29,933 bases of DNA. Source: CAYTAP01 sp964435775 (GTDB lineage: Bacteria; Planctomycetota; Phycisphaerae; Tepidisphaerales; Tepidisphaeraceae). Positions 16,231-23,871 of the stretch are shown piece by piece (the stretch's first letter is position 1; every line of letters starts with the position of its first letter). A program made the translations under genes and the position numbers. The notes beneath the pieces were generated by a model. It was not told the DNA's origin and ran no database searches. It saw nothing but the letters and a program-made list of their open reading frames with translations. The DNA lies in assembly GCA_964435775.1 (NCBI GenBank), contig CAYTAP010000035.1, forward strand, positions 1 through 29,933, written 5' to 3'.

Positions 16231-18527
16231 CCTTGCCCGTTGCCGTTGGCGTGGTCGCTTTCCTGGTAATCAACGGTCCCGTAGTCACTTCCTGATGGCG
16301 GTTTGAAGGTCGTCGCCACCGCCTTGGCGACAGGACCAAAGTGCGCCGCCTTCCCGCGGGTCATCGCCGCGCCGACCGCGTGCCCGTTGGTCCGCTGCAC
16401 GGATCGCGCCATCGACAGCCGGTTGACCGACCGATCAAAGTCGCGGGACTGGGCGCGGTTGAACACCACACCCGCCAGACGCGCGCCGATGGCGCGCAGA
16501 TGGCCGAGCGCCTTCTCCACGAGAGGCCGCTGCTGTCCGCGCGCCACGACGAGAATGACGCCATCGGATGCCGCGCAGACGCTTGACGCTTCGATGCTTC
16601 CGAGCACCGGGCCAGTGTCGATCAGCACGGTGTCGAAATGCTTGCGCGCCTCGGTCACCAGACGCCGCAAAGCCGCCGGCGAAAGTGAGCTGGCGTGATG
16701 GGCATGGGCATCCCCCACCGGCAGCATCGCCAGGTCCGCGATATCGGTCGTGCGGACATATTCCAGCAGGGCGTGATTGTTGATCGCTTCGAGGACACCT
16801 TCGGGGGCGACCATGTTGAGGCGCGCCGTCAGGCCACCACCGATGAGGTCGCAGTCGATGAGAAGCGTCCGCGAGCCGCTGGCGGCGAAGCTGAGGCCAA
16901 GTGCCAGCGTCAGGCTCGTCTTGCCGTCGCCCGGCGAGGCGCTGGTGACGGAGAAGACCCGTCGTTCCTCCGTGCCGTTGATCTGGAGCATCGTGCGAAT
17001 CTGATGCACGCAATGCGCCGCGATGGCAGCCTGATCCGGATCGGTCAGGAGGTCCGGCAGATTGGGCAGGATGCCAAGCAGCGTGATGCCACTCATATCG
17101 GTGCCGGCATCGTCGCTGTAGCGATAGCGCTGGTCGAGCAGCCCGATGAGCAGGAGCAGCGCCACAGGCGCCGCCGCCCCGCCGAAAAGCCCGAGTGCGG
17201 CGAATTGCTTGCGCTTGTCGAACGCGGGGACGTAGGGCGTGTCACCATAGCTGACGACGCGAATCTTGTTGCTGAAGCTCTGTTGCGCCGTCAGGCGATC
17301 GATCGTGTCTTCGTATCCCTTGATCTGTTTCTTGAGCGTTTCGATGTCCAGCCGTGTCGAGGCGATGATCGAGCGCTGCCGCCCGAGGTCCTTGGTTTCC
17401 GCCTCCTTCTTGGCGACGTGATCCTTGAGAACATCCAACTGGATCTTCAGGTTTTCGACAAGTTGCGGCGTGACGGCCGGCTGACCATTCACACCGGGCA
17501 CGACCCCCTTGTAAATCTTCTGAAACACCGCCTTGCGCGACTGGATGTCCTTGTCGATCGTCTGGATGAGGGCGTTGGCATCCTTGACATCGGGATGATT
17601 GGCGCCGAACCCGCGCTGGACCAGGCTGGACAAGCGCCGCTCCGCCTCATTGCGCTGCTGGACGAGGCTCTGCATGCGACCATCGATTTGCGCCATCTGA
17701 TCAATGCTTAATTCCGTCGGCTGACTCGTTGGCTGGCCGGCCTTGAGCTGCTGCGAAGCGATCTCATACTGGATTTCCGCCTGGTCGTATTGCTCGCGCA
17801 GGCGCGTCAGCGTCAGAAGCTGCTGATCGACATACTGCTCGGGTGTGTCGGTGCCCAGGGTCGTATTGAACTGGTTGATGATGTCCTGCTTGTCGCGGAG
17901 GTCTCGATCCAACTGGCGACGGTGCTGATCGTTGTAGTTGATCTTCTGGGTGAGATCCCCCTGGTCCTGGTTGGCGAACTTTCGCAGGTAGGCATGGATA
18001 ACCGCGCTGGTTGCGATCGGGGCGAGCGCCTTGTCCTCGTCGGTGTAGGTGACGCGAAGAAGCGCGGTGCCGGGCAGGTAATTGACATCCAGCTTGTTGC
18101 TGAAACTGTTCATTTCCGCCGGTGTCATCCCATGCCCGCTGTTGCGCCATGCGTCGCTCTGCATCGCCTCGGTCAGGACGTCCTGGCTCATCAGCATCGC
18201 CTGCTGCGAACGGACGAACTGCTCCCACATCGGCTGCACGCTGTCCTGCGACCCGCCGACGTTGGGGATGATCGGGTCGATCTCGATCAGGCCCGAACTG
18301 CGCCACTGCGGCTTTTGGCTCATATACCCGATGACCGCGCCGGCGCTGCCGCAGACAACCGCGAGGACGGCCGTCAACGCATATCTTCCGCGCAGGAGAC
18401 GGTGAATCCGTTTGAGCGGTTGATCGCCGGGGACGGCGGCGGTCTCCGGCTGCTGGGACTGAAACCAAGGGTCCTCCGGCGTGGCCGGAAGGTTCTGGAC
18501 ATGGGACAATTGAATCTCATTTCTCAT
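16227..18527 (-). CDS. Polysaccharide chain-length regulator fused to a tyrosine-kinase-type P-loop ATPase (Wzz/Wzc-like)
   Basis: 766 residues. Residues 35-75 hold the first membrane helix (YALTAVLAVVCGSAGAVIGYM), 75-420 a periplasmic Wzz-type region with long coiled coils (about 195-265, 285-345 and 360-420), and about 444-465 a second helix. The cytoplasmic ATPase has Walker A SPGDGKTS (Lys536), Walker A' LLIDCDL (about 556-562) and Walker B TVLIDTGP (about 633-640). BY-kinases of this type control polymer length and export, switching by autophosphorylation of a C-terminal Tyr cluster. Here the last 25 residues contain only two Tyr (SDYGTVDYQ). ATG 18527 is chosen because GGAG lies six bases upstream; an alternative ATG at 18542 has no good site. 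It overlaps the EpsI gene by 11 bases and the sugar transferase by four. Confidence 0.87.
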   Translation of the reverse strand: MRNEIQLSHVQNLPATPEDPWFQSQQPETAAVPGDQPLKRIHRLLRGRYALTAVLAVVCGSAGAVIGYMSQKPQWRSSGLIEIDPIIPNVGGSQDSVQPMWEQFVRSQQAMLMSQDVLTEAMQSDAWRNSGHGMTPAEMNSFSNKLDVNYLPGTALLRVTYTDEDKALAPIATSAVIHAYLRKFANQDQGDLTQKINYNDQHRRQLDRDLRDKQDIINQFNTTLGTDTPEQYVDQQLLTLTRLREQYDQAEIQYEIASQQLKAGQPTSQPTELSIDQMAQIDGRMQSLVQQRNEAERRLSSLVQRGFGANHPDVKDANALIQTIDKDIQSRKAVFQKIYKGVVPGVNGQPAVTPQLVENLKIQLDVLKDHVAKKEAETKDLGRQRSIIASTRLDIETLKKQIKGYEDTIDRLTAQQSFSNKIRVVSYGDTPYVPAFDKRKQFAALGLFGGAAAPVALLLLIGLLDQRYRYSDDAGTDMSGITLLGILPNLPDLLTDPDQAAIAAHCVHQIRTMLQINGTEERRVFSVTSASPGDGKTSLTLALGLSFAASGSRTLLIDCDLIGGGLTARLNMVAPEGVLEAINNHALLEYVRTTDIADLAMLPVGDAHAHHASSLSPAALRRLVTEARKHFDTVLIDTGPVLGSIEASSVCAASDGVILVVARGQQRPLVEKALGHLRAIGARLAGVVFNRAQSRDFDRSVNRLSMARSVQRTNGHAVGAAMTRGKAAHFGPVAKAVATTFKPPSGSDYGTVDYQESDHANGNGQG

Positions 18528-19230
18528 GAATCGCTCCGGCATTTTCTCGAATCCCGCCGCTCATCAGCGTCTTGATGATGTCGGGACGCGCCCCGATCAT
18601 TTCCGTGAAGATCCGGTCGCGCTGCTCCTGGGGCATGGCGGCCGAAAAGACCATTTGAACCTGCGCCGCGCCGTAATAGCGCTCCTGATAATCCTCCGCC
18701 GCCGAACTGACCGCATCCATGTTGCGGGCGATGCCGCGGCCGGGAATGATCAGGAAGTTATAGACAAACCGTTGAAACGTCTGATCGCGCACGCGATCGC
18801 TGAACTCGTATTGCGTGCCGGTGATCTTCACCCCGTCGATCATCCAATCCCGCGGGGTTTCCGCGAGCATGATCGATCCGTTGGCCGGGTAGCAGACCGG
18901 GGGATAGTGCCCGAGCATGTCGCGGGAATCCTTGCACTGGTCGATGAGCAACTGGATCGTCGCCCCCCCGCCATGCACGCTGAAGTTGCTGTAACTTCGG
19001 CTGAGGATCGCGTTGGGGCGCAGCAGCTTCACCGCCGCGTCCGGCACGACTTCATCCTCGCCGGCCCAGGTGCCAATCGTGTAGGGGAAACTCATGATTG
19101 CTTCCTTGGCCTTTTCATGAAACGCCTCGACATCCGACGGTTTCACATGCCGCGCGGTCTGCTGCATCATCCCCGCGAGCAGCGCCACCGACAGCATCGG
19201 CGAAACGAAAATGAAAAGGAGTTTCTTCAC
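18517..19230 (-). CDS. Exosortase-associated EpsI-family protein
   Basis: 237 residues from a GTG start. The N-terminus is a signal or membrane anchor (KKLLFIFVSPMLSVALLAGMM). The rest follows the EpsI (DUF3485) pattern: IGTWAGEDEVVPDAAVKLLRPNAIL with SRSYSN, then IQLLIDQCKDSRDMLGHYPPVCYPANG (family pattern R-x-x-x-x-H-x-P-x-x-C), and a long C-terminal helix region with QRFVYNFLIIPGR. In many genomes this domain is fused to or sits next to exosortase, and it is needed for exopolysaccharide production, although its chemical role is not established. Here it is a separate gene directly after exosortase with a 94-base gap holding a hairpin, the only non-overlapping junction in the operon. Confidence 0.82.
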   Translation of the reverse strand: MKKLLFIFVSPMLSVALLAGMMQQTARHVKPSDVEAFHEKAKEAIMSFPYTIGTWAGEDEVVPDAAVKLLRPNAILSRSYSNFSVHGGGATIQLLIDQCKDSRDMLGHYPPVCYPANGSIMLAETPRDWMIDGVKITGTQYEFSDRVRDQTFQRFVYNFLIIPGRGIARNMDAVSSAAEDYQERYYGAAQVQMVFSAAMPQEQRDRIFTEMIGARPDIIKTLMSGGIRENAGAIHEK

Positions 19231-19290
19231 GAATCAGCACCCATATTCCAATAATCGGCATTCCGCGACTGCCAAAACGACGCGGGACGC

Positions 19291-19324
19291 AAAAATCACA
19301 GTCCACGGCCCCAGTGAGCCGCGG
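19291..19324 (-). terminator. Possible attenuator between exosortase and epsI-like genes
   Basis: Immediately after the exosortase stop, CCGCGGC and GCCGTGG pair (seven pairs, one G-T) over an 8-base loop, and TTTTT follows seven bases later. The distance is long for a strong terminator, so partial termination or an mRNA-processing site is more likely. Confidence 0.3.
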
Positions 19325-20296
19325 TCATTGCGACGCCAGCGTGTATCTCGTCACTGGAATCATCGCCCATCGCAACAATTTGATGAGCCCGTACAACGTC
19401 ACAAAGGTTATCGGCAACATCAACCATCCCGAATAATCGTGGAAGGCGTCCGCGACCGACTTCGACTCATATCCATAGAGCCACGCCGTCGGCAGGATGC
19501 GAATGATGTTGAAGAGCATTGCCACCAAGGGACTGGCCAGCAGCAACAGGAAACGCACCCAGTTGCGAAGCGGCAGCCCAAACGCAAAGGCATACACGAC
19601 GAGGATCAGCGCAAAGACCATGCGCAGCCCGTTGCATGCTTCGGCGATCGCCACGGGGGTGTGGTTGACGATCAACTGGTTGCCGTTGCGCAGCACGTCC
19701 ACGCCGAACACCGCCAGCAGCATCTGGGAAATCTGCGCCAGCCACGACTGAAGAGGCAGTGCGATTTCCTGCCGAATCATGCCGGGCATCGGAATGAGGA
19801 AAACAAGCACGCCAATGGCCGGGAAAAACCGGAAAATGACGTTCTTGCCCAACACCGACAGCACGCACCCGAGTACGACCATCACCGCCCCCATGTACCA
19901 CATCGTCTGGCCCATGCGCTCCAGATGCACCCAATGCAACATGGTCCACATCGTCCGAAAGAACGTGCGGGCGGGCTCATCGAGCAACTGAATCTTCGCA
20001 AGGTTCAAGCGGTAGAACCCGTAATAGGTCGCCGCCCACCCCAGCGCGATCACGATCGGACCCAGAATCGTAAAAGACGGCCTGCAATGGCGGATGCGCG
20101 TGCGGCGGACCCAGATCAGGTACAGCGCCACGATCGGCACCAGGAAAATATGGCTGTATTCCTCATCGACGCTGGCGATGTGGTAGATGTCCAGCCATGC
20201 TTCCCGCGTCGCCCAGATGCCCAGCGCGGCCAGCAATGCCGCGACAAACAAATGTCGGCGGTTCCAATGCTCGTTGCCCAGTGACCTTCCGATCAT
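19325..20296 (-). CDS. Exosortase (PEP-CTERM/VPLPA-CTERM protein-sorting enzyme)
   Basis: 323 residues, polytopic with about eight hydrophobic helices. The catalytic triad of the family is intact: Cys221 in AIAEACNGLRM (family EACSGLR), Arg266 in FNIIRI, His286 in AFHDYSGW. Also typical are VDEEYSHIFLVPIVALYLIW near the N-terminus and RFFPAIGVLVFLIPMPG in the middle. Exosortase cuts PEP-CTERM tails in the inner membrane and is thought to hand the protein on to the surface or an exopolysaccharide, in analogy with sortase. Its ATG overlaps the previous stop (ATGA), so it is coupled to the WecG fusion. Three likely substrates lie within 14 kb (6017-9690). Confidence 0.93.
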   Translation of the reverse strand: MIGRSLGNEHWNRRHLFVAALLAALGIWATREAWLDIYHIASVDEEYSHIFLVPIVALYLIWVRRTRIRHCRPSFTILGPIVIALGWAATYYGFYRLNLAKIQLLDEPARTFFRTMWTMLHWVHLERMGQTMWYMGAVMVVLGCVLSVLGKNVIFRFFPAIGVLVFLIPMPGMIRQEIALPLQSWLAQISQMLLAVFGVDVLRNGNQLIVNHTPVAIAEACNGLRMVFALILVVYAFAFGLPLRNWVRFLLLLASPLVAMLFNIIRILPTAWLYGYESKSVADAFHDYSGWLMLPITFVTLYGLIKLLRWAMIPVTRYTLASQ

Positions 20297-22512
20297 GCCG
20301 ATGCCTCCGCTCCCGCGCTGATGCCCGCACCGCTCTTGGCGTCAAATCCTTGAGACGCCGTCCCCGCCGGAAGTGCATGCAGCGCCATGGCGCCATTTCG
20401 CCGTCCATCCTGTTTCATCGCCGGGCTGACAAACTGATCCACGGCGGTGCGATCTTTACGCAAAGTGCCGTCCGCCACGACGATGGACCGGACTGCAACC
20501 GCACCCTGCTCAACCCGCCCGCCGCGAAGGACGACCGAATCATGCACGCGGGCGTTGGGATCCACCACGGCGCCGGGCTCCACAATTGAAAACACCGGAC
20601 GCCATCCCTCGGCCAGCGGGTCATTGCTCCCCTTCTGACCGGCCTTGCGGCTGTGGTAATGTCGCAGCGCCATGATGTAATCCGTAAGCGATCGCACCGG
20701 CAGTCCGGTCGGACGACGACGGGACATCACCGTCACATCCAGAAACGATGCGATGAGCGGCAGCGCCTGCTCCTTCATGTCCACAAAGCCAGTCCTGGGA
20801 ATGAACCGCAACGCCGCGCCGCTGAGCAACATGACCCCGCTGGGCGTCCCATCGTCATGGGCCACGACCCCCACTTCGCCGCCACACTTTTTCAAAGCCT
20901 TGGCTATCGCCGGAAGCGGTTCGAGGAGAACCTGCGCGGCGTTGGCGACGAGGATCAGATCATCGTCCGCGTAATCGGCGGTCAAATCTCCCAGTACGCC
21001 GCCGGTGCCGCGAAGTTCGGAGCGATCCTGTTCGACGCTCAATATCCCGCGTCCCCGTCCGGTGACCGGTGACGGCGAGAGCTGGTCCACCAGCAAGCGC
21101 ACCGGAAGATGCGGCAATTCCGCCATCCGCGCGACCCGCTCGGCGTGCTCCATCCAGCAATCGAGAATCGACGCGTGTTCATCCAGTGGCAAATCGAGCA
21201 CGGATCGTCCAATGCTGCTGGTCAGCGGCGTGGGACGAATGGATCCGCCGAGAAGAATCAACCCACGAAGTTTCGCCAGGCTGGAGCGGGCCTGCCCCGT
21301 CGTCGCGCCTTCACCACCGACCCCGGCCGGGCGATACGGACGGCGCGCTGGCGTCGAAGTTGAAACGTGGTGCGCCCCGTTGCCGTTGCCATTGGCGTGA
21401 AGAATGCTTGGCGGCGTTGAATGGCCGTTCGACGCTGCGTTGTGACGATGCGCGTCCAAGGCTTCCGGCGCTTCGTTGGCCGGTGAAGCGCCCGATGACG
21501 GCGCAGCGCGCTTGCCGGCGATTCCCAATTGTCGCCCCGCCCCCTTTGCGGCGGCGACGCTCATAAGCGACACCGCATAGGGCAGCCCGACGACAAGATA
21601 GCGTTTGAACAGCCGCCGCGGTTCCTGAATCAGGCGATGCGCCCATTCCAGCCCGCACCGCTGCATCCAGCGCGGTGCGCGAGGCACCTGGCCACAGAGG
21701 AACGAAAAGCTGTTCCCCACGCCCAGCCACCAGGCTTCGGGGAGCGTCCAACGGATTCGCTCAACCAGCATCTCCTGCTTGGGAGAACCGAGCGCGACAT
21801 ACACAATGTCAGGGCGCGACTTGGCGAGTTCTCCGATGATCGTCGCCATGGCCTCATCGTTCGCCTCAAACCCGACCGGCGGGCAATGCGTGCCGACGAT
21901 CGCAATGTCCGGATGCCGATCACGAAGGACGCGCGCGGCTCCTTCGGCGGTTCCCGGAGACCCGCCCAGCAGGAAGATTGATCGCTTTCGACCGGCCGCC
22001 GCGGCGCTGAGGCTGGAGATTAGATCCGACCCTGCGACGCGTTCGGGCAGCGGCGTCCCCTGAATGCGGCTTGCCCAGATGAGGGGCATGCCATCGGCCA
22101 GAACCAGGTCTGCTTCCGCGACAAGGACGCCGAAACGGATGTCCTTATGGCTTCGACGGATATGATCCAAATTGGGTGTCACCACGACGCCGCCCCGACG
22201 ACCATCGAGCTGCCCAAGAATATGCTCAATCGCACCCGCCTCAGTCAGGGCATGCAGGGTCACACCATGCAATCGAACGGTCGGGAGCGCCGGGCGCGGA
22301 TCGTGTCCATTTCGGGTTCCGTTGACGTGGGCGACGTCACCGTCTCCAGGCAGCGTATCGCCGGTCATGGTGGAATCGGTTGCGGGCACGGACGGCATGG
22401 AGTTTGAAGGCTGCTGCGATCCGGAAGGAGATCGCGCTGCGCGTGTGTTCTTACGCGACGCCCGGGGGGCGTCGGGCGATTCCCATGAAAGATCGTCGTA
22501 CTGAAAATACAT
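20293..22512 (-). CDS. WecG/TagA-type glycosyltransferase fused to a degenerate nucleotidyltransferase/beta-helix module
   Basis: 739 residues. After a disordered N-terminus of about 77 residues comes a complete WecG/TagA/CpsF domain (GT26, about 78-320): VVTPNLDHIRRS, LADGMPLIWASRI, RVAGSDLI, FLLGGSPG and ALGSPKQEMLVER. It transfers a sugar (for example ManNAcA or glucose) to a lipid-linked intermediate at the membrane. A low-complexity Asn/His/Gly/Pro linker follows (about 335-405). Residues 412-610 resemble a sugar nucleotidyltransferase (LRGLILLGGSIRPTPLT) without the GTR and Lys residues, and with AN where the metal-binding GD is expected; residues 640-690 look like beta-helix turns (VEPGAVVDPNARVHDSVVLRGG). 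ATG 22512 is favoured by GGGAAG eight bases upstream; GTG 22521 is the alternative. First gene of the operon. Confidence 0.85.
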   Translation of the reverse strand: MYFQYDDLSWESPDAPRASRKNTRAARSPSGSQQPSNSMPSVPATDSTMTGDTLPGDGDVAHVNGTRNGHDPRPALPTVRLHGVTLHALTEAGAIEHILGQLDGRRGGVVVTPNLDHIRRSHKDIRFGVLVAEADLVLADGMPLIWASRIQGTPLPERVAGSDLISSLSAAAAGRKRSIFLLGGSPGTAEGAARVLRDRHPDIAIVGTHCPPVGFEANDEAMATIIGELAKSRPDIVYVALGSPKQEMLVERIRWTLPEAWWLGVGNSFSFLCGQVPRAPRWMQRCGLEWAHRLIQEPRRLFKRYLVVGLPYAVSLMSVAAAKGAGRQLGIAGKRAAPSSGASPANEAPEALDAHRHNAASNGHSTPPSILHANGNGNGAHHVSTSTPARRPYRPAGVGGEGATTGQARSSLAKLRGLILLGGSIRPTPLTSSIGRSVLDLPLDEHASILDCWMEHAERVARMAELPHLPVRLLVDQLSPSPVTGRGRGILSVEQDRSELRGTGGVLGDLTADYADDDLILVANAAQVLLEPLPAIAKALKKCGGEVGVVAHDDGTPSGVMLLSGAALRFIPRTGFVDMKEQALPLIASFLDVTVMSRRRPTGLPVRSLTDYIMALRHYHSRKAGQKGSNDPLAEGWRPVFSIVEPGAVVDPNARVHDSVVLRGGRVEQGAVAVRSIVVADGTLRKDRTAVDQFVSPAMKQDGRRNGAMALHALPAGTASQGFDAKSGAGISAGAEASA

Positions 22513-22611
22513 ACGGAACACTTCCCGGTACCAGCATTATCGGCACAACGCGCACGTCACGGCACACGATGATTTAAACGGCCGACGACGGCGATGTTAT
22601 TGCGATTTTTC

Positions 22612-22626
22612 AGCACATTTCGTGCT
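22612..22626. promoter_or_regulatory. Short palindrome, possible operator upstream of the exosortase operon
   Basis: AGCAC and GTGCT are separated by five bases, about 100 bases before the WecG-fusion start and beside AT-rich -10-like words. A dimeric regulator could bind such a site, but a 5-base arm may be chance. Confidence 0.25.
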
Positions 22627-22903
22627 ACTCAACTGACTCTATACAATACGATAGGCCGCTGAGGTCGGTTTAGAAGGTTTGGGTTCGACCTACCGGGAAG
22701 GATCGACCCTCCATTGCAAACCCGCGATCAAAAATGGCGGGCTCCATTCTCACGCTCGGTGTCCCCGATTGGCTGCAAACGCGCGAACCACTCGGGACCA
22801 TTATCCGCCAACCCACTGAAACGACCTACGACTATGCCTGTCATCGGGTAGGATTGCAACGAACATTATCAATAAACGGATGAGTTTCAGAAAGACGACT
22901 TGA

Positions 22904-22938
22904 GCGGGCTCTGCCACGGAGCCAAACGCTGAGCCCGC
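22904..22938 (-). terminator. Probable terminator after hisA
   Basis: GCGGGCTC (22904-22911) pairs with GAGCCCGC (22931-22938) in an 8-bp GC stem with a 19-base loop; on the - strand a weak T-rich tail (TCTTTCT) follows about eight bases later. It separates hisA from the exosortase operon on the same strand. Confidence 0.45.
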
Positions 22939-23025
22939 CGCATCCTGTTGCGCGCACGCCGCTTATGCAACGAATAGATGAAGACGGATGAAAAACAAAG
23001 GGGCCGCGGCCACGATCCCGGCGAA

Positions 23026-23754
23026 CTATTTTGTCCCTCGAACCATTGCGATGGCGTCGGCGAGATCGAGCGTTCCTTCGTAGATGCTGCGTCCGATAAT
23101 AGCCCCCCAGATCGGCAGGGAACGCAGTTGCTCGATATGCCCGATATGTCCAACTCCGCCGGAAGCGATCACCGGACGCCGTCCGGCTTCGGCGATTCGG
23201 CGGGTTTGCTCAATGCTCGGACCGGTCATCATGCCATCTTGCGCAACATCCGTGTACAGCAATGCCGCCAGCGGCCAATCCGACACATCGCGCGCGACGT
23301 CCACCGCAAGTTTGCCTGACGATGCCGTCCATCCGCGCGTGGCGATGACGCCATCCTTCGCGTCGATCGCCAGGACCAGGCGATCGGCGTAGGCCGGATC
23401 ATGAGCCAGTTGCGTGAACCATTCCCATTGCTCCATCGCCGCCGTGCCGACAACCACACGCGACGCCCCGGCGGCCAGGAGATCTTGAATATCTCCCGTG
23501 TTCCGAACCCCGCCCCCCACCTGCACCTTAAGCCCCGACGCGGCGATCATTCGCTCAATCAGCTTGGTTTGCTGGGGTGAACCCTCCTTGGCGCCGTCGA
23601 GATCGACAATGTGCATCCAGATCGCTCCGGCGTCGCGGAACGCGCGGGCGGTTTCGAGGGGGTCGGCGTCATAGCGCGTCTGTCGGGCGTAGTCCCCCTG
23701 CTTGAGGCGAACAATTCGGCCGCTGCGAAGGTCCGTGCTGGGAATGATTTCCAT
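23026..23754 (-). CDS. hisA: Phosphoribosylformimino-5-aminoimidazole carboxamide ribotide isomerase (histidine synthesis)
   Basis: 242 residues, standard HisA length, a TIM barrel. It performs the Amadori isomerisation of ProFAR to PRFAR, the fourth step of histidine synthesis. The two catalytic Asp are visible: IPSTDLRSGRIVRLKQGDY at the N-terminus and LLYTDVAQDGMMTGP in the second half. Phosphate-binding loops are QVGGGVRNTGDI, SRVVVGTAA, PVIASGGVGHI and GAIIGRSIYEG. ATG 23754 is chosen; an in-frame TTG at 23781 would add nine residues with no family match. TACAGT seven bases upstream and no Shine-Dalgarno suggest a leaderless start. No other his gene is in the window, so it is separated from any his operon. 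Confidence 0.93.
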   Translation of the reverse strand: MEIIPSTDLRSGRIVRLKQGDYARQTRYDADPLETARAFRDAGAIWMHIVDLDGAKEGSPQQTKLIERMIAASGLKVQVGGGVRNTGDIQDLLAAGASRVVVGTAAMEQWEWFTQLAHDPAYADRLVLAIDAKDGVIATRGWTASSGKLAVDVARDVSDWPLAALLYTDVAQDGMMTGPSIEQTRRIAEAGRRPVIASGGVGHIGHIEQLRSLPIWGAIIGRSIYEGTLDLADAIAMVRGTK

Positions 23755-23761
23755 GTGGGGG

Positions 23762-23767
23762 ACTGTA
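23762..23767 (-). promoter_or_regulatory. -10-like box for leaderless hisA transcription
   Basis: TACAGT reads on the - strand seven bases before the hisA ATG. It matches the -10 consensus at four of six; the case rests mainly on the same arrangement at neighbouring genes. Confidence 0.35.
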
Positions 23768-23820
23768 GCATGAATGGGCAATGATTTTGAGTGGTTGCGC
23801 CGCCCAGCGGTCTTGATGCG

Positions 23821-23826
23821 TATAAT
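23821..23826 (+). promoter_or_regulatory. -10 box (TATAAT) of uvrC
   Basis: Perfect TATAAT 45 bases before the chosen uvrC ATG; TTGCGC at a 20-base spacing is the only -35-like word. Transcription would start near 23833, giving a leader of about 38 bases. Confidence 0.45.
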
Positions 23827-23871
23827 GGCGAGGTCCGACAGGTTGAGTGGGATGCGCGCGGGCGATGGCTG

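Larger units (their letters stand above)
22513..23025. other. 513 bases without a gene: leader and promoter region of the exosortase operon
   Basis: No convincing coding frame on either strand. On the - strand it contains several -10-like words (GATAAT at 22541-22536; TATCGT, TATTGT and TATAGA around 22635-22652) and a candidate TTGCAA-17-CATAGT pair (22859-22831). None stands out enough to name as the promoter. If transcription starts at the far pair, the leader would exceed 300 bases, long enough for RNA-level control. A palindrome lies at 22612-22626 and the likely hisA terminator at 22904-22938. Confidence 0.5.

Noticed and set aside
22670..22700. GGTTCGA sequence resembling a tRNA T-loop
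   Set aside because: The flanking bases do not form the T stem and no acceptor or anticodon arms are nearby.
22513..23025. Cyclic-di-GMP riboswitch before the exosortase operon
   Set aside because: The conserved core words of GEMM-type riboswitches were not found on either strand.
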